A stretch of 64,000 nucleotides of DNA from CAG-303 sp034172985 (GTDB lineage: Bacteria; Bacillota; Clostridia; Lachnospirales; Lachnospiraceae), in the NCBI GenBank assembly GCA_034172985.1, contig JAXFDY010000099.1, positions 43,744 to 107,743 of the forward strand. The letters run 5' to 3'. Made by a program: the position numbers and the translations under genes. Below, one piece after another: positions 9,841 to 19,429 of this stretch (position 1 is its first letter; each line of letters begins with the position of its first letter). The notes below the pieces were generated by a model. It had not been told where the DNA came from. It did not search any database and saw only the letters and a program-made list of their open reading frames with translations.

Positions 9841-11067
9841 TTATAAATCTACTCCATTTTCTTTTAATAACGCTCTTGCACTATCCACAGAATCCACGCC
9901 TGTCTTATTCTTGATTGGGGCAAATTCCTTTTCTCTCACTACTTCAAACGGAAGGCAATGATCAAGTAAATGAATCATATCCAGCACTAATGTTTCAAAT
10001 TTATAACCATTTGGCGCTTCCGGTTTTACCAGTTCTGCTTTTTCATTAATATACGGAATCTTTTTTTCTACAATATGAAGCGGCATATTTTTTTCAAGGA
10101 TTTCTTCCAAATCCTTCTCGCGGAACAGATAATTCAGGATAACTCCAAAATTATATGCCGGATCTCCCTTAGCATCTTTTGCATTCATCATCTCTTCGCT
10201 TAATTCATAATATTCCACAATAGACGGCTTACAGTCTTCCAGGCACATAACACCTACTTTTTCATCAGGTGCTGCCTTTCTCACTACCTTCGAACCTACC
10301 GCACAATTTTTTGCAATTGTTGCTCCGATAAATACTGGATCTGCCATTTTCTGAAGTACATTATCCACAGCAAAAACATTCAGCCATTCGATTCCGTTCT
10401 GATGGATCATAGACAAAATACCGGCTTTTGCCATAGAAGCAAACCATCCTCCGTTTCCGTTGGGCGAAGTAGACATTTTCCACTTTGATTCCATATAGAT
10501 TTTTCCATTATAATCCGCAGCCGGTGCCATTTCCTGCTGGAAAAATGTAATATAATTACTGTCATATCCGAAATAATTCATTTCCCGGAAAAATTCCACT
10601 GTCTTATCATTGTTTTTATCACTGGTCATAATAAACAAATGAATATAACTTCCCGTCTCATTGACCACATCCATCAGATTATTCATCAGACATTGAAAGA
10701 TATATAAATCTTTTGTCAGGCCGATGTTATACATTCCTTTCGGATCATCAGAACCTAGTCTGGTTCCCATTCCTCCAGCCAGTAAAACAGCTGCCACTTT
10801 GCCGTCCTGAATGGCTTTTGTTCCGATTCTTAAATATTCTTCCCTGTGGGCTTCTATCTCACTTAATTCCATGGCAGCCAGCGGAGTGATAACGCCCTTT
10901 TTCGGAAGTTTATCCTTGCTGTTGCATAGCGAAAGAACATCCATATCTGTCTTTTCAATCTGCTGCAATAACTGCTGTCTCTGCTCCTCATTCAGTTCTT
11001 CATAATATGCAGCTACATGTTCCTGCCCATATTTTTTTAATTTCACTTTAGCTTCTTCGTAATTCAT
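9841..11067 (-). CDS. UDP-sugar pyrophosphorylase of the UDPGP (UAP/AGX-like) family
   Basis: A 408-residue nucleotidyltransferase that should join UTP and a hexose-1-phosphate (glucose-1-P or N-acetylglucosamine-1-P) to make a UDP-sugar. The diagnostic loop LLAGGMGTRLG is at residues 95-105, followed by DDPKGMYNIGL, as in eukaryote-type UAP/UDPGP enzymes rather than the bacterial GalU or GlmU type. Further family features are the NGNGG segment and a C-terminal lid region. It sits in a tight operon between the M18 aminopeptidase (8 bases) and nadE. The exact sugar substrate cannot be told from the sequence. Confidence 0.88.
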   Translation of the reverse strand: MNYEEAKVKLKKYGQEHVAAYYEELNEEQRQQLLQQIEKTDMDVLSLCNSKDKLPKKGVITPLAAMELSEIEAHREEYLRIGTKAIQDGKVAAVLLAGGMGTRLGSDDPKGMYNIGLTKDLYIFQCLMNNLMDVVNETGSYIHLFIMTSDKNNDKTVEFFREMNYFGYDSNYITFFQQEMAPAADYNGKIYMESKWKMSTSPNGNGGWFASMAKAGILSMIHQNGIEWLNVFAVDNVLQKMADPVFIGATIAKNCAVGSKVVRKAAPDEKVGVMCLEDCKPSIVEYYELSEEMMNAKDAKGDPAYNFGVILNYLFREKDLEEILEKNMPLHIVEKKIPYINEKAELVKPEAPNGYKFETLVLDMIHLLDHCLPFEVVREKEFAPIKNKTGVDSVDSARALLKENGVDL

Positions 11068-11075
11068 TTTTCTCC

Positions 11076-12455
11076 CTACGCATTTATCAAAAATGCCTCA
11101 TATCCTTTCTTCGTTTCGTATATATCTGCTTTACTTGTAATTTCCCATGGTGCATGCATATTCAACACCGCAACGCCGCAGTCAATCACTTCCATACCAT
11201 ATAAAGATAAGATATAAGCAATCGTTCCGCCACCGCCGGCATCGACTTTTCCCAGCTCAGCGGTCTGGAATGCTACTTCATTTTCATCCATAATTTTTCT
11301 TATCCATGCAATATATTCTGCATTTGCATCATTAGAGCTTGCTTTTCCACGGGAACCTGTAAACTTATTAAATACCATTCCCCTGCCAAAATATGCGGAA
11401 TTTTTCTTTTCAAAACTTCCGGAAAATGATGGGTCAAATGCCGCACTGACATCTGAAGAAAGCATTCTGGAATTACTCAGACATCTGCGAAGCGACAATT
11501 CACTATAGGCACCGGTTCTGTCCATCACTTCTTCCACCATATTTTCAAAAAATCTTGACTTCATTCCTGTGGCACCTACACTTCCGATTTCTTCTTTGTC
11601 CACAAGCAGACAGCAGGTTGTTTTTTCCGGTTGATCAACGGAAAGCATGGCAGCCAGCGAAGTATACGCACATACTCTGTCATCCTGACCATATGCCATA
11701 ATCATGCTGGAATCTATACCTGCATTTCTTGCCTTTCCTGCCGGTACAATCTCCAATTCAGCAGAAAGAAAATCTTCCTCCGTAATCTCATACTTATCTG
11801 TCAAGAGTTTCAGTATTCCCTCTTTTACCTGATCTTTTTCTTTTTCCTTCAGCGGTCTGCTTCCTACAAGAATATCCAATTGTTCTCCTTCAATCACCTT
11901 GGCAGCCTTTTTATCCATCTGTTCCCCGGATAAATGGATCAGAAGATCTGTCACGCCTACGACAGGATCCTTCTCATCTTCTCCAATCACCACATCGATT
12001 ATACTTCCATCTTTTTTTGCAATTACACCATGAATCGCCAGCGGAAGCGCAACCCACTGATATTTTTTGATTCCGCCATAATAATGAGTATCCAGATAAG
12101 CAAATCCTGCTTCCTCATATAACGGATTCTGCTTTACATCAAGTCTCGGTGAATCTATATGAGCTCCCAAAATATTCATACCATTCTCAAGCGGCTGGTT
12201 ACCAATCTGAAATAACAGAATCGACTTTTTCATATTCACAGCATATACTTTATCACCTGCTTTTAATTTTTTTCCCTTGGCAATCACTTTCTGTAAATCT
12301 TTATAACCTGCTTTCTCCGCAAGTTTCACTATCTCTTTTACACATTCTCGTTCTGTCTTTCCTTTATCAAGAAATTTTCTGTATTCGTCACAAACTTTCT
12401 CTAATGATATTATCTCTTCATCGGAGTATTTCTTCCATGCATTTTCTCTTTCCAT
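11076..12455 (-). CDS. M18-family aminopeptidase
   Basis: A 459-residue cytosolic zinc aminopeptidase that removes acidic or neutral N-terminal residues from peptides. M18 hallmarks are LGAHIDSPRLD (first metal-binding His and Asp), the DTHYYGGIKKYQW segment, DKEEIGSVGATG with the catalytic glutamate, and a late NMHAPWE segment with a metal-binding His. It is near the family's usual length. AAGGAGAT precedes the ATG. It heads the operon running into the UDPGP enzyme and nadE. Confidence 0.93.
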   Translation of the reverse strand: MERENAWKKYSDEEIISLEKVCDEYRKFLDKGKTERECVKEIVKLAEKAGYKDLQKVIAKGKKLKAGDKVYAVNMKKSILLFQIGNQPLENGMNILGAHIDSPRLDVKQNPLYEEAGFAYLDTHYYGGIKKYQWVALPLAIHGVIAKKDGSIIDVVIGEDEKDPVVGVTDLLIHLSGEQMDKKAAKVIEGEQLDILVGSRPLKEKEKDQVKEGILKLLTDKYEITEEDFLSAELEIVPAGKARNAGIDSSMIMAYGQDDRVCAYTSLAAMLSVDQPEKTTCCLLVDKEEIGSVGATGMKSRFFENMVEEVMDRTGAYSELSLRRCLSNSRMLSSDVSAAFDPSFSGSFEKKNSAYFGRGMVFNKFTGSRGKASSNDANAEYIAWIRKIMDENEVAFQTAELGKVDAGGGGTIAYILSLYGMEVIDCGVAVLNMHAPWEITSKADIYETKKGYEAFLINA

Positions 12456-12482
12456 TGCAATATCTCCTTACAAATATATTTC

Positions 12483-12520
12483 AAAAAGCTGTATTGAATC
12501 ATCTTTCAATACAGCTTTTT
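12483..12520. terminator. Bidirectional hairpin terminator after the GGDEF gene
   Basis: A 16-bp perfect stem (12483-12498 with 12505-12520) closes a 6-base loop. It is flanked by A5 on the left and T5 on the right, so on the minus strand the stem ends in TTTTT. It lies between the GGDEF gene and the M18 aminopeptidase. Confidence 0.85.
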
Positions 12521-12521
12521 C

Positions 12522-12550
12522 ATTATATCACATTCATTGTGTTATTTCTA
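12522..12550 (-). promoter_or_regulatory. Candidate promoter of the M18-UDPGP-nadE operon
   Basis: A minus-strand TATAAT at 12527-12522 preceded by TGA is an extended -10. The -35 is poor. The predicted start falls inside the terminator hairpin of the preceding gene, so the operon transcript would not contain the full hairpin. Confidence 0.45.
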
Positions 12551-12556
12551 TGTAAT

Positions 12557-13432
12557 TTACAATCTTTTTTTCCTCTGTTTTCGATATTCATATAACTTCT
12601 TATCCGCAGTCTCCAAATAAGAAGAAAAATCCTGTCCCAGACTTCCATCTACCGTTACAACAGCATAACTAAATCCCATCTTATAAGGGATGGATGAACC
12701 CTTTGCTTCTTTCGCCAATGTTTCTCTGCACATTTCAAGAATATGCTCTAATTTTGTTTCATCCACATTCGGACATAAAACCATAAACTCATTTCCACCG
12801 GTTTTGCAAAGGACTCCGGGTATAGAGGACTGTTTCAGGTGATTGGCCACCCTCATCAGATACCGGTTGCCTTCCAGTTTTCCCATCTCATCATTTACAT
12901 ATTTCAGAAAATCCACATCGATAAAGGCAAAAGAAAATTCCTGCCGTCTTTCCATCCACTCCTGGGCAGTCTTCATGGCATATCTTCTGTTATATAAATG
13001 TGTCAGCGGGTCCTCATAGCTATTCTGCTCCCAGTTCATTTCCTTTCTTTTTTCTTCCGTAATATCCCATATCATATAAAAAATTGCCGGTTTCTTGTTT
13101 TCCCAGATAATTCTCTGGGACTGAAGCCGATAATAATATGGACTATTGTTTTCTTCTGACAATTCTATCTCCTGAATTCTCCGATTCCATCTCAAATCAG
13201 ATGCCAGTTGTTGCAGCAGTCGTTCCTTCAGCCATTTATGCTTTGAAAATTCTTCTCTTGCAGACTGATTTTCATAATAATATGTCTTTGCCTTTTCATC
13301 AATAATAATCACTATCTCAGAAATGCTTTCCATAATATCCATAAAAAACTGTCGTTTCTGATTCAGCTGTTCCCTCAATTCACTGATTTCAAGCACAAGC
13401 TGCTGCTTTTCTTCACCATCTCTCTTTCCCAT
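12557..13432 (-). CDS. PAS-like/GGDEF protein with degenerate GGNEF motif
   Basis: A 291-residue cytosolic protein: a short coiled coil (about 5-30), a PAS-like sensor region (about 30-125) and a GGDEF domain (about 140-288). The domain opens normally with DPLTHLYNRR and keeps FIDVDFLKYVND, with its metal-binding Asp near 172. The signature is GGNEF at 212-216 instead of GGDEF, and the usual GH..GD segment reads GKLEGN. Loss of the third acidic residue normally abolishes diguanylate cyclase activity, so this may be a GTP or c-di-GMP binding effector. The call of inactivity is inference. It is monocistronic between two terminators. Confidence 0.85.
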   Translation of the reverse strand: MGKRDGEEKQQLVLEISELREQLNQKRQFFMDIMESISEIVIIIDEKAKTYYYENQSAREEFSKHKWLKERLLQQLASDLRWNRRIQEIELSEENNSPYYYRLQSQRIIWENKKPAIFYMIWDITEEKRKEMNWEQNSYEDPLTHLYNRRYAMKTAQEWMERRQEFSFAFIDVDFLKYVNDEMGKLEGNRYLMRVANHLKQSSIPGVLCKTGGNEFMVLCPNVDETKLEHILEMCRETLAKEAKGSSIPYKMGFSYAVVTVDGSLGQDFSSYLETADKKLYEYRKQRKKRL

Positions 13433-13477
13433 AAATCACACCACTTTTCTTTCAAAGTCATTTCTGCTACTTTCTTT

Positions 13478-13506
13478 ATTTTAACTGTCATCATGAAAAA
13501 ATGCAA
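13478..13506 (-). promoter_or_regulatory. Promoter of the GGDEF-like gene
   Basis: Minus strand: TTGCAT (13506-13501), a 17-base spacer, then TAAAAT (13483-13478). It directly abuts the carB terminator T tract. Confidence 0.65.
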
Positions 13507-13507
13507 G

Positions 13508-13548
13508 AAAAAACTTCCAAACCATAACTATTTTATATGGTTTGGAAG
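13508..13548 (-). terminator. Rho-independent terminator of carAB
   Basis: A 12-bp perfect stem (13514-13525 with 13537-13548) with an 11-base loop is followed on the minus strand by six T residues. It lies just downstream of the carB stop. Confidence 0.9.
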
Positions 13549-13561
13549 CCTGTTTTTCTGA

Positions 13562-16500
13562 TTAGATATTTCCCCGTTTTTCTACTGTGGCAATATCGAT
13601 AAGCTCAAGTGTATCCATCTTGGCACTTTCCAGGCTGGTCAGTAACGCATTTACTGTATCCAGTGAAGTGAAACAATTCACACCTGTCTCAATGGCATAA
13701 CGTCTGATTAAGAATCCGTCTCTTGTCTTATCACGGCCCTGTGTCGGTGTATCAACCACAATATCAATCTTATGTTCCAAAATCAAATCGATAACTGTCG
13801 GTGCCTCCTGTGACAGCTTATTGACTTTGATGGCATGCACACCATTCTCGTTTAATACTTTCGCAGTACTTCTTGTCGCATAAATCTCATAACCCAGTTT
13901 TTCGAAACGCTGACCGATAGAAATCGCATCTTTTTTATCAGCATCATTAACTGTGATAATCATCTTCTTATGTTTTGGAAGATTTACGCCTGAACCAAGG
14001 AATGCTTTATACAAAGCTTCTTCAAATGTAGTCGCAATACCAAGACACTCACCTGTGGACTTCATCTCAGGTCCAAGGCTGATTTCTGCACCACGAAGTT
14101 TCTCGAAAGAGAATACCGGCATCTTAATTGCGATATAATCTGAATTTTTCTGAAGTCCCGGTTCGTAGCCCATTCCTCTGATTGTCTCGCCGATAATTGC
14201 TCTTGTGGCAAGCTTCACAATCGGAATACCTGTGACTTTGCTGATATACGGAACAGTACGACTGGAACGAGGATTTACTTCAATGACATATACTTCATTC
14301 TGGTATACAATAAACTGAATGTTAATCATACCTTTGACATGAAGGGCTCTTGCCAGTCTCTTTGTATATTCTTCTATCTTGTCTATAATCTCCTGGGAAA
14401 TAGACTGTGCAGGATATACAGAGATGCTATCTCCCGAGTGTACCCCGGCTCTCTCAATATGCTCCATAATACCCGGAATCAGGATATCTTCCCCGTCACA
14501 TACTGCATCTACCTCGATCTCTTTACCCATCAGATACTTATCTACAAGAATCGGATGATCCTGGGCGATACGATTGATAATTTCCATAAATTCTTCAATT
14601 TCCTGATCGCAGGTTGCAATCTGCATGCCCTGTCCGCCAAGAACATAGGATGGTCTTACAAGAACCGGATAACCCAGCTCATTTGCCACCTTCTTTGCCT
14701 CTTCTGCTGTAAAGACGGTACCGCCTGCTGCTCTCGGAATCTCTGTCTTCTGCAAGATCTCATCAAATAACTCTCTATCTTCCGCAGCATCTACATCCTC
14801 TGCTTTTGTTCCAAGAATCGGAACACCCATTTTCATTAAGCTTTCGGTCAGCTTAATAGCAGTCTGACCACCAAACTGAACAACTGCTCCATCCGGCTTT
14901 TCGATGTTTACAATATTTTCTACATCTTCCGGTGTCAATGGCTCAAAATACAGTTTATCTGCAATATCAAAATCTGTACTTACTGTCTCAGGATTGTTGT
15001 TAACAATAATTGTCTCATAACCGGCTGATTTAAATGCCCAGGTACTGTGTACAGAACAGTAATCAAACTCAATACCCTGACCGATTCGAATCGGACCGGA
15101 ACCAAGTACCAGAACTTTCTTTTCCGGTTTTGTCTCAATCGCCTCGTTATCTACACCATATGCAGAATAGTAGTATGGCGTAGTCGCTTCAAACTCTGCA
15201 GCACATGTATCAACCATCTTGAATCCCACAGTAATGCCATATTCTTTTCTCAAACCTTTGATTTCTTCTACGGATTTGCCTGTCAGTCTGGAAATAACCG
15301 TATCCGGGAACTCAATTCTCTTTGCTTCGCGAAGAAGCTCTTCTGTCAGCGGCTGCTCCTTCAATGCTTTTTCCATCTCAACAAGAATCGCGATCTTATC
15401 AATAAACCAGATATCAATCTTTGTAATGTCATGAATCTCTTCATAGCTTACGCCACGTCTGAGGGCCTCTGCAATCACCCAGATTCTTCTGTCATCTACC
15501 ACATGAAGCTGTTCCATCAGTTCCTCATCATTTAATCCGGTAAAATCATAATCCATCAGACACTCAACATGCTGCTCCAGAGAACGAATGGCTTTCATCA
15601 GACCACCTTCAAAGTTTGTACAGATACTCATTACTTCTCCGGTTGCTTTCATCTGTGTAGTAAGTGTTCTCTTAGCTGTTAAGAACTTATCAAATGGAAG
15701 ACGTGGAATCTCGACAACACAATAGTCCAGGGCAGGTTCAAAACTTGCATATGTTTTTCCGGTTATTGCATTTTTGATTTCATCCAGTGTATAACCGATC
15801 GCTATCTTCGCAGCAACCTTGGCAATCGGATATCCTGTTGCTTTGGAAGCCAATGCTGAGGAACGGCTTACACGAGGATTTACCTCGATAACACAATATT
15901 CAAAACTATCCGGTTTCAATGCATACTGAACATTACATCCACCGGTAATATTTAATTCACTGATAATATTTAACGCAGATGTTCTTAACATCTGATATTC
16001 TTTATCACCTAATGTCTGGGATGGAGCCACAACGATGGAATCACCGGTATGAACACCTACCGGGTCCAGATTTTCCATATTACATACGGTAATACAGTTT
16101 CCTGCGCCATCACGCATTACCTCGTACTCAATTTCTTTCCAGCCTGCAATACATCTCTCTACCAATACCTGTCCCACACGGCTTAAACGAAGACCATTTT
16201 CCAGAATATCGGTAAGCTCCTGCAGATTATGTGCGATACCGCCACCGCTACCACCTAATGTGTAAGCCGGTCTGAGCACAACCGGATAACCGATCTTATT
16301 TGTAAATGCAATTCCGTCTTCCACATTTTCTACGACAAGAGAAGGTGCAACCGGTTCACCGATTTTCTCCATGGTATTCTTAAATTCCAGACGGTCTTCT
16401 GCTCTTTTGATTGTCTCAGCAGTTGTACCAATCAGTCTTACTCCATGCTCTGCTAAAAATCCGGATTCTGCAAGCTCCATTCCAAGGTTCAGACCAGCCT

Positions 16501-16777
16501 GTCCTCCCAGAGTCGGAAGTACACTATCCGGCTTTTCTTTTAAAATCAATTTTTCAAGAACTTTTGCTGTCAACGGCTCTATATATACTTTATCAGCAAT
16601 ATCACCATCTGTCATAATCGTAGCCGGATTTGAGTTAACCAGAACAACTTCGATTCCTTCTTCTTTCAGTGAACGGCAGGCCTGGGTACCTGCATAGTCA
16701 AACTCGGCTGCCTGTCCGATAACAATAGGACCGGAACCAATTACTAATACTTTTTTAATACTATTATCTCTAGGCAT
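13562..16777 (-). CDS. carB: Carbamoyl-phosphate synthase large subunit
   Basis: The 1071-residue large subunit makes carbamoyl phosphate from bicarbonate, ammonia and two ATP for pyrimidine and arginine synthesis. It shows the two tandem ATP-grasp halves: GSGPIVIGQAAEFDYAG near residue 14, and the repeat LGSGPIRIGQGIEFDY near 560. ATP-grasp segments such as YTLGGSGGG and YVLGGQGMQ are intact, and a C-terminal MGS-like allosteric domain begins near 940. Length is standard. It follows carA by 2 bases and ends before a strong terminator. Confidence 0.98.
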   Translation of the reverse strand: MPRDNSIKKVLVIGSGPIVIGQAAEFDYAGTQACRSLKEEGIEVVLVNSNPATIMTDGDIADKVYIEPLTAKVLEKLILKEKPDSVLPTLGGQAGLNLGMELAESGFLAEHGVRLIGTTAETIKRAEDRLEFKNTMEKIGEPVAPSLVVENVEDGIAFTNKIGYPVVLRPAYTLGGSGGGIAHNLQELTDILENGLRLSRVGQVLVERCIAGWKEIEYEVMRDGAGNCITVCNMENLDPVGVHTGDSIVVAPSQTLGDKEYQMLRTSALNIISELNITGGCNVQYALKPDSFEYCVIEVNPRVSRSSALASKATGYPIAKVAAKIAIGYTLDEIKNAITGKTYASFEPALDYCVVEIPRLPFDKFLTAKRTLTTQMKATGEVMSICTNFEGGLMKAIRSLEQHVECLMDYDFTGLNDEELMEQLHVVDDRRIWVIAEALRRGVSYEEIHDITKIDIWFIDKIAILVEMEKALKEQPLTEELLREAKRIEFPDTVISRLTGKSVEEIKGLRKEYGITVGFKMVDTCAAEFEATTPYYYSAYGVDNEAIETKPEKKVLVLGSGPIRIGQGIEFDYCSVHSTWAFKSAGYETIIVNNNPETVSTDFDIADKLYFEPLTPEDVENIVNIEKPDGAVVQFGGQTAIKLTESLMKMGVPILGTKAEDVDAAEDRELFDEILQKTEIPRAAGGTVFTAEEAKKVANELGYPVLVRPSYVLGGQGMQIATCDQEIEEFMEIINRIAQDHPILVDKYLMGKEIEVDAVCDGEDILIPGIMEHIERAGVHSGDSISVYPAQSISQEIIDKIEEYTKRLARALHVKGMINIQFIVYQNEVYVIEVNPRSSRTVPYISKVTGIPIVKLATRAIIGETIRGMGYEPGLQKNSDYIAIKMPVFSFEKLRGAEISLGPEMKSTGECLGIATTFEEALYKAFLGSGVNLPKHKKMIITVNDADKKDAISIGQRFEKLGYEIYATRSTAKVLNENGVHAIKVNKLSQEAPTVIDLILEHKIDIVVDTPTQGRDKTRDGFLIRRYAIETGVNCFTSLDTVNALLTSLESAKMDTLELIDIATVEKRGNI

Positions 16778-16779
16778 CC

Positions 16780-17856
16780 TTATTTCCTCCTGCTTTCCAT
16801 CATAGTGATAAACTCATTAAATAATACATTTGAATCCTGTGGTCCCGGGCATGCTTCCGGATGGAACTGCACGGTGAAAATATCTTTATTCTTATATCGT
16901 AATCCTTCCACTGTCTTATCATTTACATTGATAAATCCAACTTCCGCAATATCTGGATTAATCGTTGATTCGTCTACTACATATCCGTGATTCTGTGATG
17001 AAATATAAACTCTTCCACTCTTTAAATCTTTCACCGGATGATTTGCACCCCTATGCCCATATTTCATCTTGTGGGTATCTGCACCGGTTGCCAGTGCCAT
17101 AAGCTGGTGACCAAGACAGATTGCAAAGATTGGCACATCAGAAGCATAAAGCTTCTTCAGTTCTTCTATGATAGATACACATTCCTTTGGATCACCAGGA
17201 CCATTTGACAACATAATACCGTCCGGATTTGTGGCAAGAATTTCTTCTGCCGGTGTAAATGCCGGATAAATAGTCACATCGCATCCTCTGTCATTCAGAG
17301 ATTTTGCAATATTATTCTTTGCACCAAAATCCATGAGAGCAACCTTAAATCCGTCTCCTTCCAGATTGGACGGTTCACTGCATGTAGAACGTTTTACCGC
17401 ATCTCTGACAACATATTCCTTCAACTTCGGTATGATTTCATCCAAATTATAATTCTCATTTGTGGTAATCATACCGTTCATGGTTCCTTTTTCTCTCAGA
17501 ATCTTTGTCAATGTTCTTGTGTCAATACCTGCGATTCCCGGAATATCATTTTTCTCCAGAAAATCCTGAATGGTTCCCTCACTTCTGAAATTGCTAGGAA
17601 TACGTGATAACTCTCTTACAATATATCCATCCGGCCATGGTCTCTTAGATTCCATGTCGCTGTAACAAATTCCATAGTTTCCAATCAGTGGATATGTCAT
17701 GCACACTGCCTGTCCTGTGTAAGATGGATCAGTAAGCACTTCTAAATATCCTGTCATGGATGTATTAAAAACGATTTCACTGATAATTTCTTTTTTAGAT
17801 CCGATGGATGTTCCCTCAAATACGTGTCCGTCCTCTAAAATCAGAAAAGCTTTCAT
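16780..17856 (-). CDS. carA: Carbamoyl-phosphate synthase small subunit (glutaminase)
   Basis: The 358-residue small subunit hydrolyses glutamine and passes ammonia to CarB. The class I amidotransferase core shows ILSNGPGDP-type residues, the nucleophile in FAICLGHQL, and the His-Glu pair in VQFHPEACPGP. Start was set at ATG 17856, where GGAGG lies 7 bases upstream and MKAFLILEDGHVFEG matches family N-termini. A longer in-frame GTG reading from 17943 has no family match and lacks a ribosome site. It is first in carAB. Confidence 0.96.
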   Translation of the reverse strand: MKAFLILEDGHVFEGTSIGSKKEIISEIVFNTSMTGYLEVLTDPSYTGQAVCMTYPLIGNYGICYSDMESKRPWPDGYIVRELSRIPSNFRSEGTIQDFLEKNDIPGIAGIDTRTLTKILREKGTMNGMITTNENYNLDEIIPKLKEYVVRDAVKRSTCSEPSNLEGDGFKVALMDFGAKNNIAKSLNDRGCDVTIYPAFTPAEEILATNPDGIMLSNGPGDPKECVSIIEELKKLYASDVPIFAICLGHQLMALATGADTHKMKYGHRGANHPVKDLKSGRVYISSQNHGYVVDESTINPDIAEVGFINVNDKTVEGLRYKNKDIFTVQFHPEACPGPQDSNVLFNEFITMMESRRK

Positions 17857-17983
17857 GTCTTCCTCCGTTTCCAGTCCTGAAAACCTCATGCTTTCAGGCA
17901 TTCTCTTGTTTAATAGTAACTCATGCCGACTGCATACTGGCACATTTTATGTGAGCTCATGTAAAATAGCTCAAATTGAATAG

Positions 17984-18012
17984 ATTATACATTATATCCT
18001 ATGAATTTTCAA
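17984..18012 (-). promoter_or_regulatory. Promoter of carAB
   Basis: Minus strand: TTGAAA (18012-18007), exactly 17 bases, then a perfect TATAAT (17989-17984). The leader to carA is about 120 bases. It contains a 7-bp hairpin (17876-17882 with 17892-17898) but no recognisable PyrR-binding loop or T-rich attenuator. Confidence 0.8.
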
Positions 18013-18078
18013 CCTTTTTATCCACTTCAATTTGTTTCTTTTCTTGTGTATTTTAAGTAATTTGTCTGACAATTCATT

Positions 18079-19284
18079 TTAATAAAATACCTGATTACCA
18101 ATGACCGTACCCTGAATAATATTATTTACAGTTCTGAAATACAGCCATGGTCCCGTACGTTTTCCATTAATCAATATTTCTGTGGCTGCCCTTAAACAGC
18201 TTGGATCCGGTTCTTTTGCCAATGCAATGGCATATCGTCCACTTCCCACCGGAGTGAACTGATATGGCTGTGTCAATACACCTTCTATTGTATCCGGATA
18301 TTTCGGACTGGCTACGCGATTCATGACTACCGTTCCAACGGCAAGCTGGCCTTCATATGGTTCTCCACCCGCTTCGCAGTAAATAATGGCTGCCATACGT
18401 TTTAAATCATCTACATCTGCCTGATAAGCGGAAGTAGTAGTCTCAAACTCTGAAACATCGATTCCTTCTGCTCTCATGGATTCTATCTCAGATGACCGGA
18501 TTGATTCTGCGATTGATTCTGCGATACGTCTCGACTCTTCCTGTTTTAATGCTTCCACGGAATTTTTCTGTCTTCTGATTTCTTCCTCATACTGTAATGC
18601 TTCCTGTTCTGCGGAATCAATCTGTTCTTCATGAGCTTTGATATTCTCAGAAGCTTCCGACATCAATGCAGACAAATCGTTGGAAATCGATTCCTGCTCA
18701 GCCTTTAACTGATTCAGATTCTTCATCTCTTCTTCCGCCTGATTTCTCATGACAGTAATGGTAAGCAGCAGATTCTCATACTCTTCCATTTTGGAGCGGT
18801 CATACTCCATCAACTGACTGATATACTCCACCTGATTCAGGATTTCACCCAGTGAATGATCGGACATAATCACATTTACAATATTCATATCACCGGATTC
18901 ATACATATACTGAATTCTCAGTTTCATATCTTCATACTGGTCAGTCTGCCGGCTCTCTGCCTCCTCCAGTTGTTCATTAATATCCTGTATATCGGACTGT
19001 TTTGCTATAATCTGCTGATTCAGATTGTCTATCAGAGCCTGGGCAGCTTCATAACTTTCATTCAGGCTTGCCAGATAGTCACTCAGATTCTCTTTATTTA
19101 ATTCCAATTCATCTATCTTGTCCTGCATTTCATCATACAGACTCTGTATCTCATCAATCCTTGATTCACCCTCCTGAATAGAATTAGATAAATCACTGAT
19201 ATCATTATCTGCATTTACATTCACTGCCACAAAAAATATCATCAGAGCTGTAAAAAATGCCGCAAGTATTCCTTGTTTTTTCAT
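18079..19284 (-). CDS. Secreted cell-wall hydrolase: coiled coil plus SleB-like (Hydrolase_2) domain
   Basis: A 401-residue exported protein. Residues 1-25 form a signal peptide ending VNVNA. Residues about 28-270 are a long coiled coil of the PcsB/CwlO N-terminal type. The C-terminal third is a SleB/CwlJ-like hydrolase domain beginning MAAIIYCEAGGEPYEGQ, with the conserved catalytic-type Glu in YCEAGGEP and the VVMNRV segment. It probably cleaves peptidoglycan, with the coiled coil controlling access. GGAGG precedes ATG 19284; the longer reading to 19344 lacks a site. It lies between carA and trpS and seems to be its own unit. Confidence 0.85.
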   Translation of the reverse strand: MKKQGILAAFFTALMIFFVAVNVNADNDISDLSNSIQEGESRIDEIQSLYDEMQDKIDELELNKENLSDYLASLNESYEAAQALIDNLNQQIIAKQSDIQDINEQLEEAESRQTDQYEDMKLRIQYMYESGDMNIVNVIMSDHSLGEILNQVEYISQLMEYDRSKMEEYENLLLTITVMRNQAEEEMKNLNQLKAEQESISNDLSALMSEASENIKAHEEQIDSAEQEALQYEEEIRRQKNSVEALKQEESRRIAESIAESIRSSEIESMRAEGIDVSEFETTTSAYQADVDDLKRMAAIIYCEAGGEPYEGQLAVGTVVMNRVASPKYPDTIEGVLTQPYQFTPVGSGRYAIALAKEPDPSCLRAATEILINGKRTGPWLYFRTVNNIIQGTVIGNQVFY

Positions 19285-19366
19285 GAAACCTCCATTCATC
19301 AACTTTTTCGGCGTCTGCGAAACACTTTGTAAATATTTTATCATACAACAAAATGTAAAACAATAT

Positions 19367-19417
19367 AAAAAACTCCTGCGAAAGAAATCTTATCCATCGA
19401 TTTATCTTTCGCAGAAG
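19367..19417 (-). terminator. Terminator after trpS
   Basis: A 13-bp stem (19373-19385 with 19405-19417, one G-T pair) is followed on the minus strand by six T residues. It lies 12 bases past the trpS stop. Confidence 0.85.
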
Positions 19418-19429
19418 TTTTGTCATGTT

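Noticed and set aside
14339..15535. Long plus-strand frames (143 and 162 codons) opposite carB
   Set aside because: They are antisense shadows of a highly conserved gene and have no family features.
16780..17943. Longer carA reading from GTG 17943
   Set aside because: The extra residues match no CarA N-terminus, and the good ribosome site belongs to ATG 17856.
17857..17977. PyrR-type attenuator in the carA leader
   Set aside because: A 7-bp hairpin is present, but there is no PyrR anti-antiterminator consensus and no T-rich terminator.
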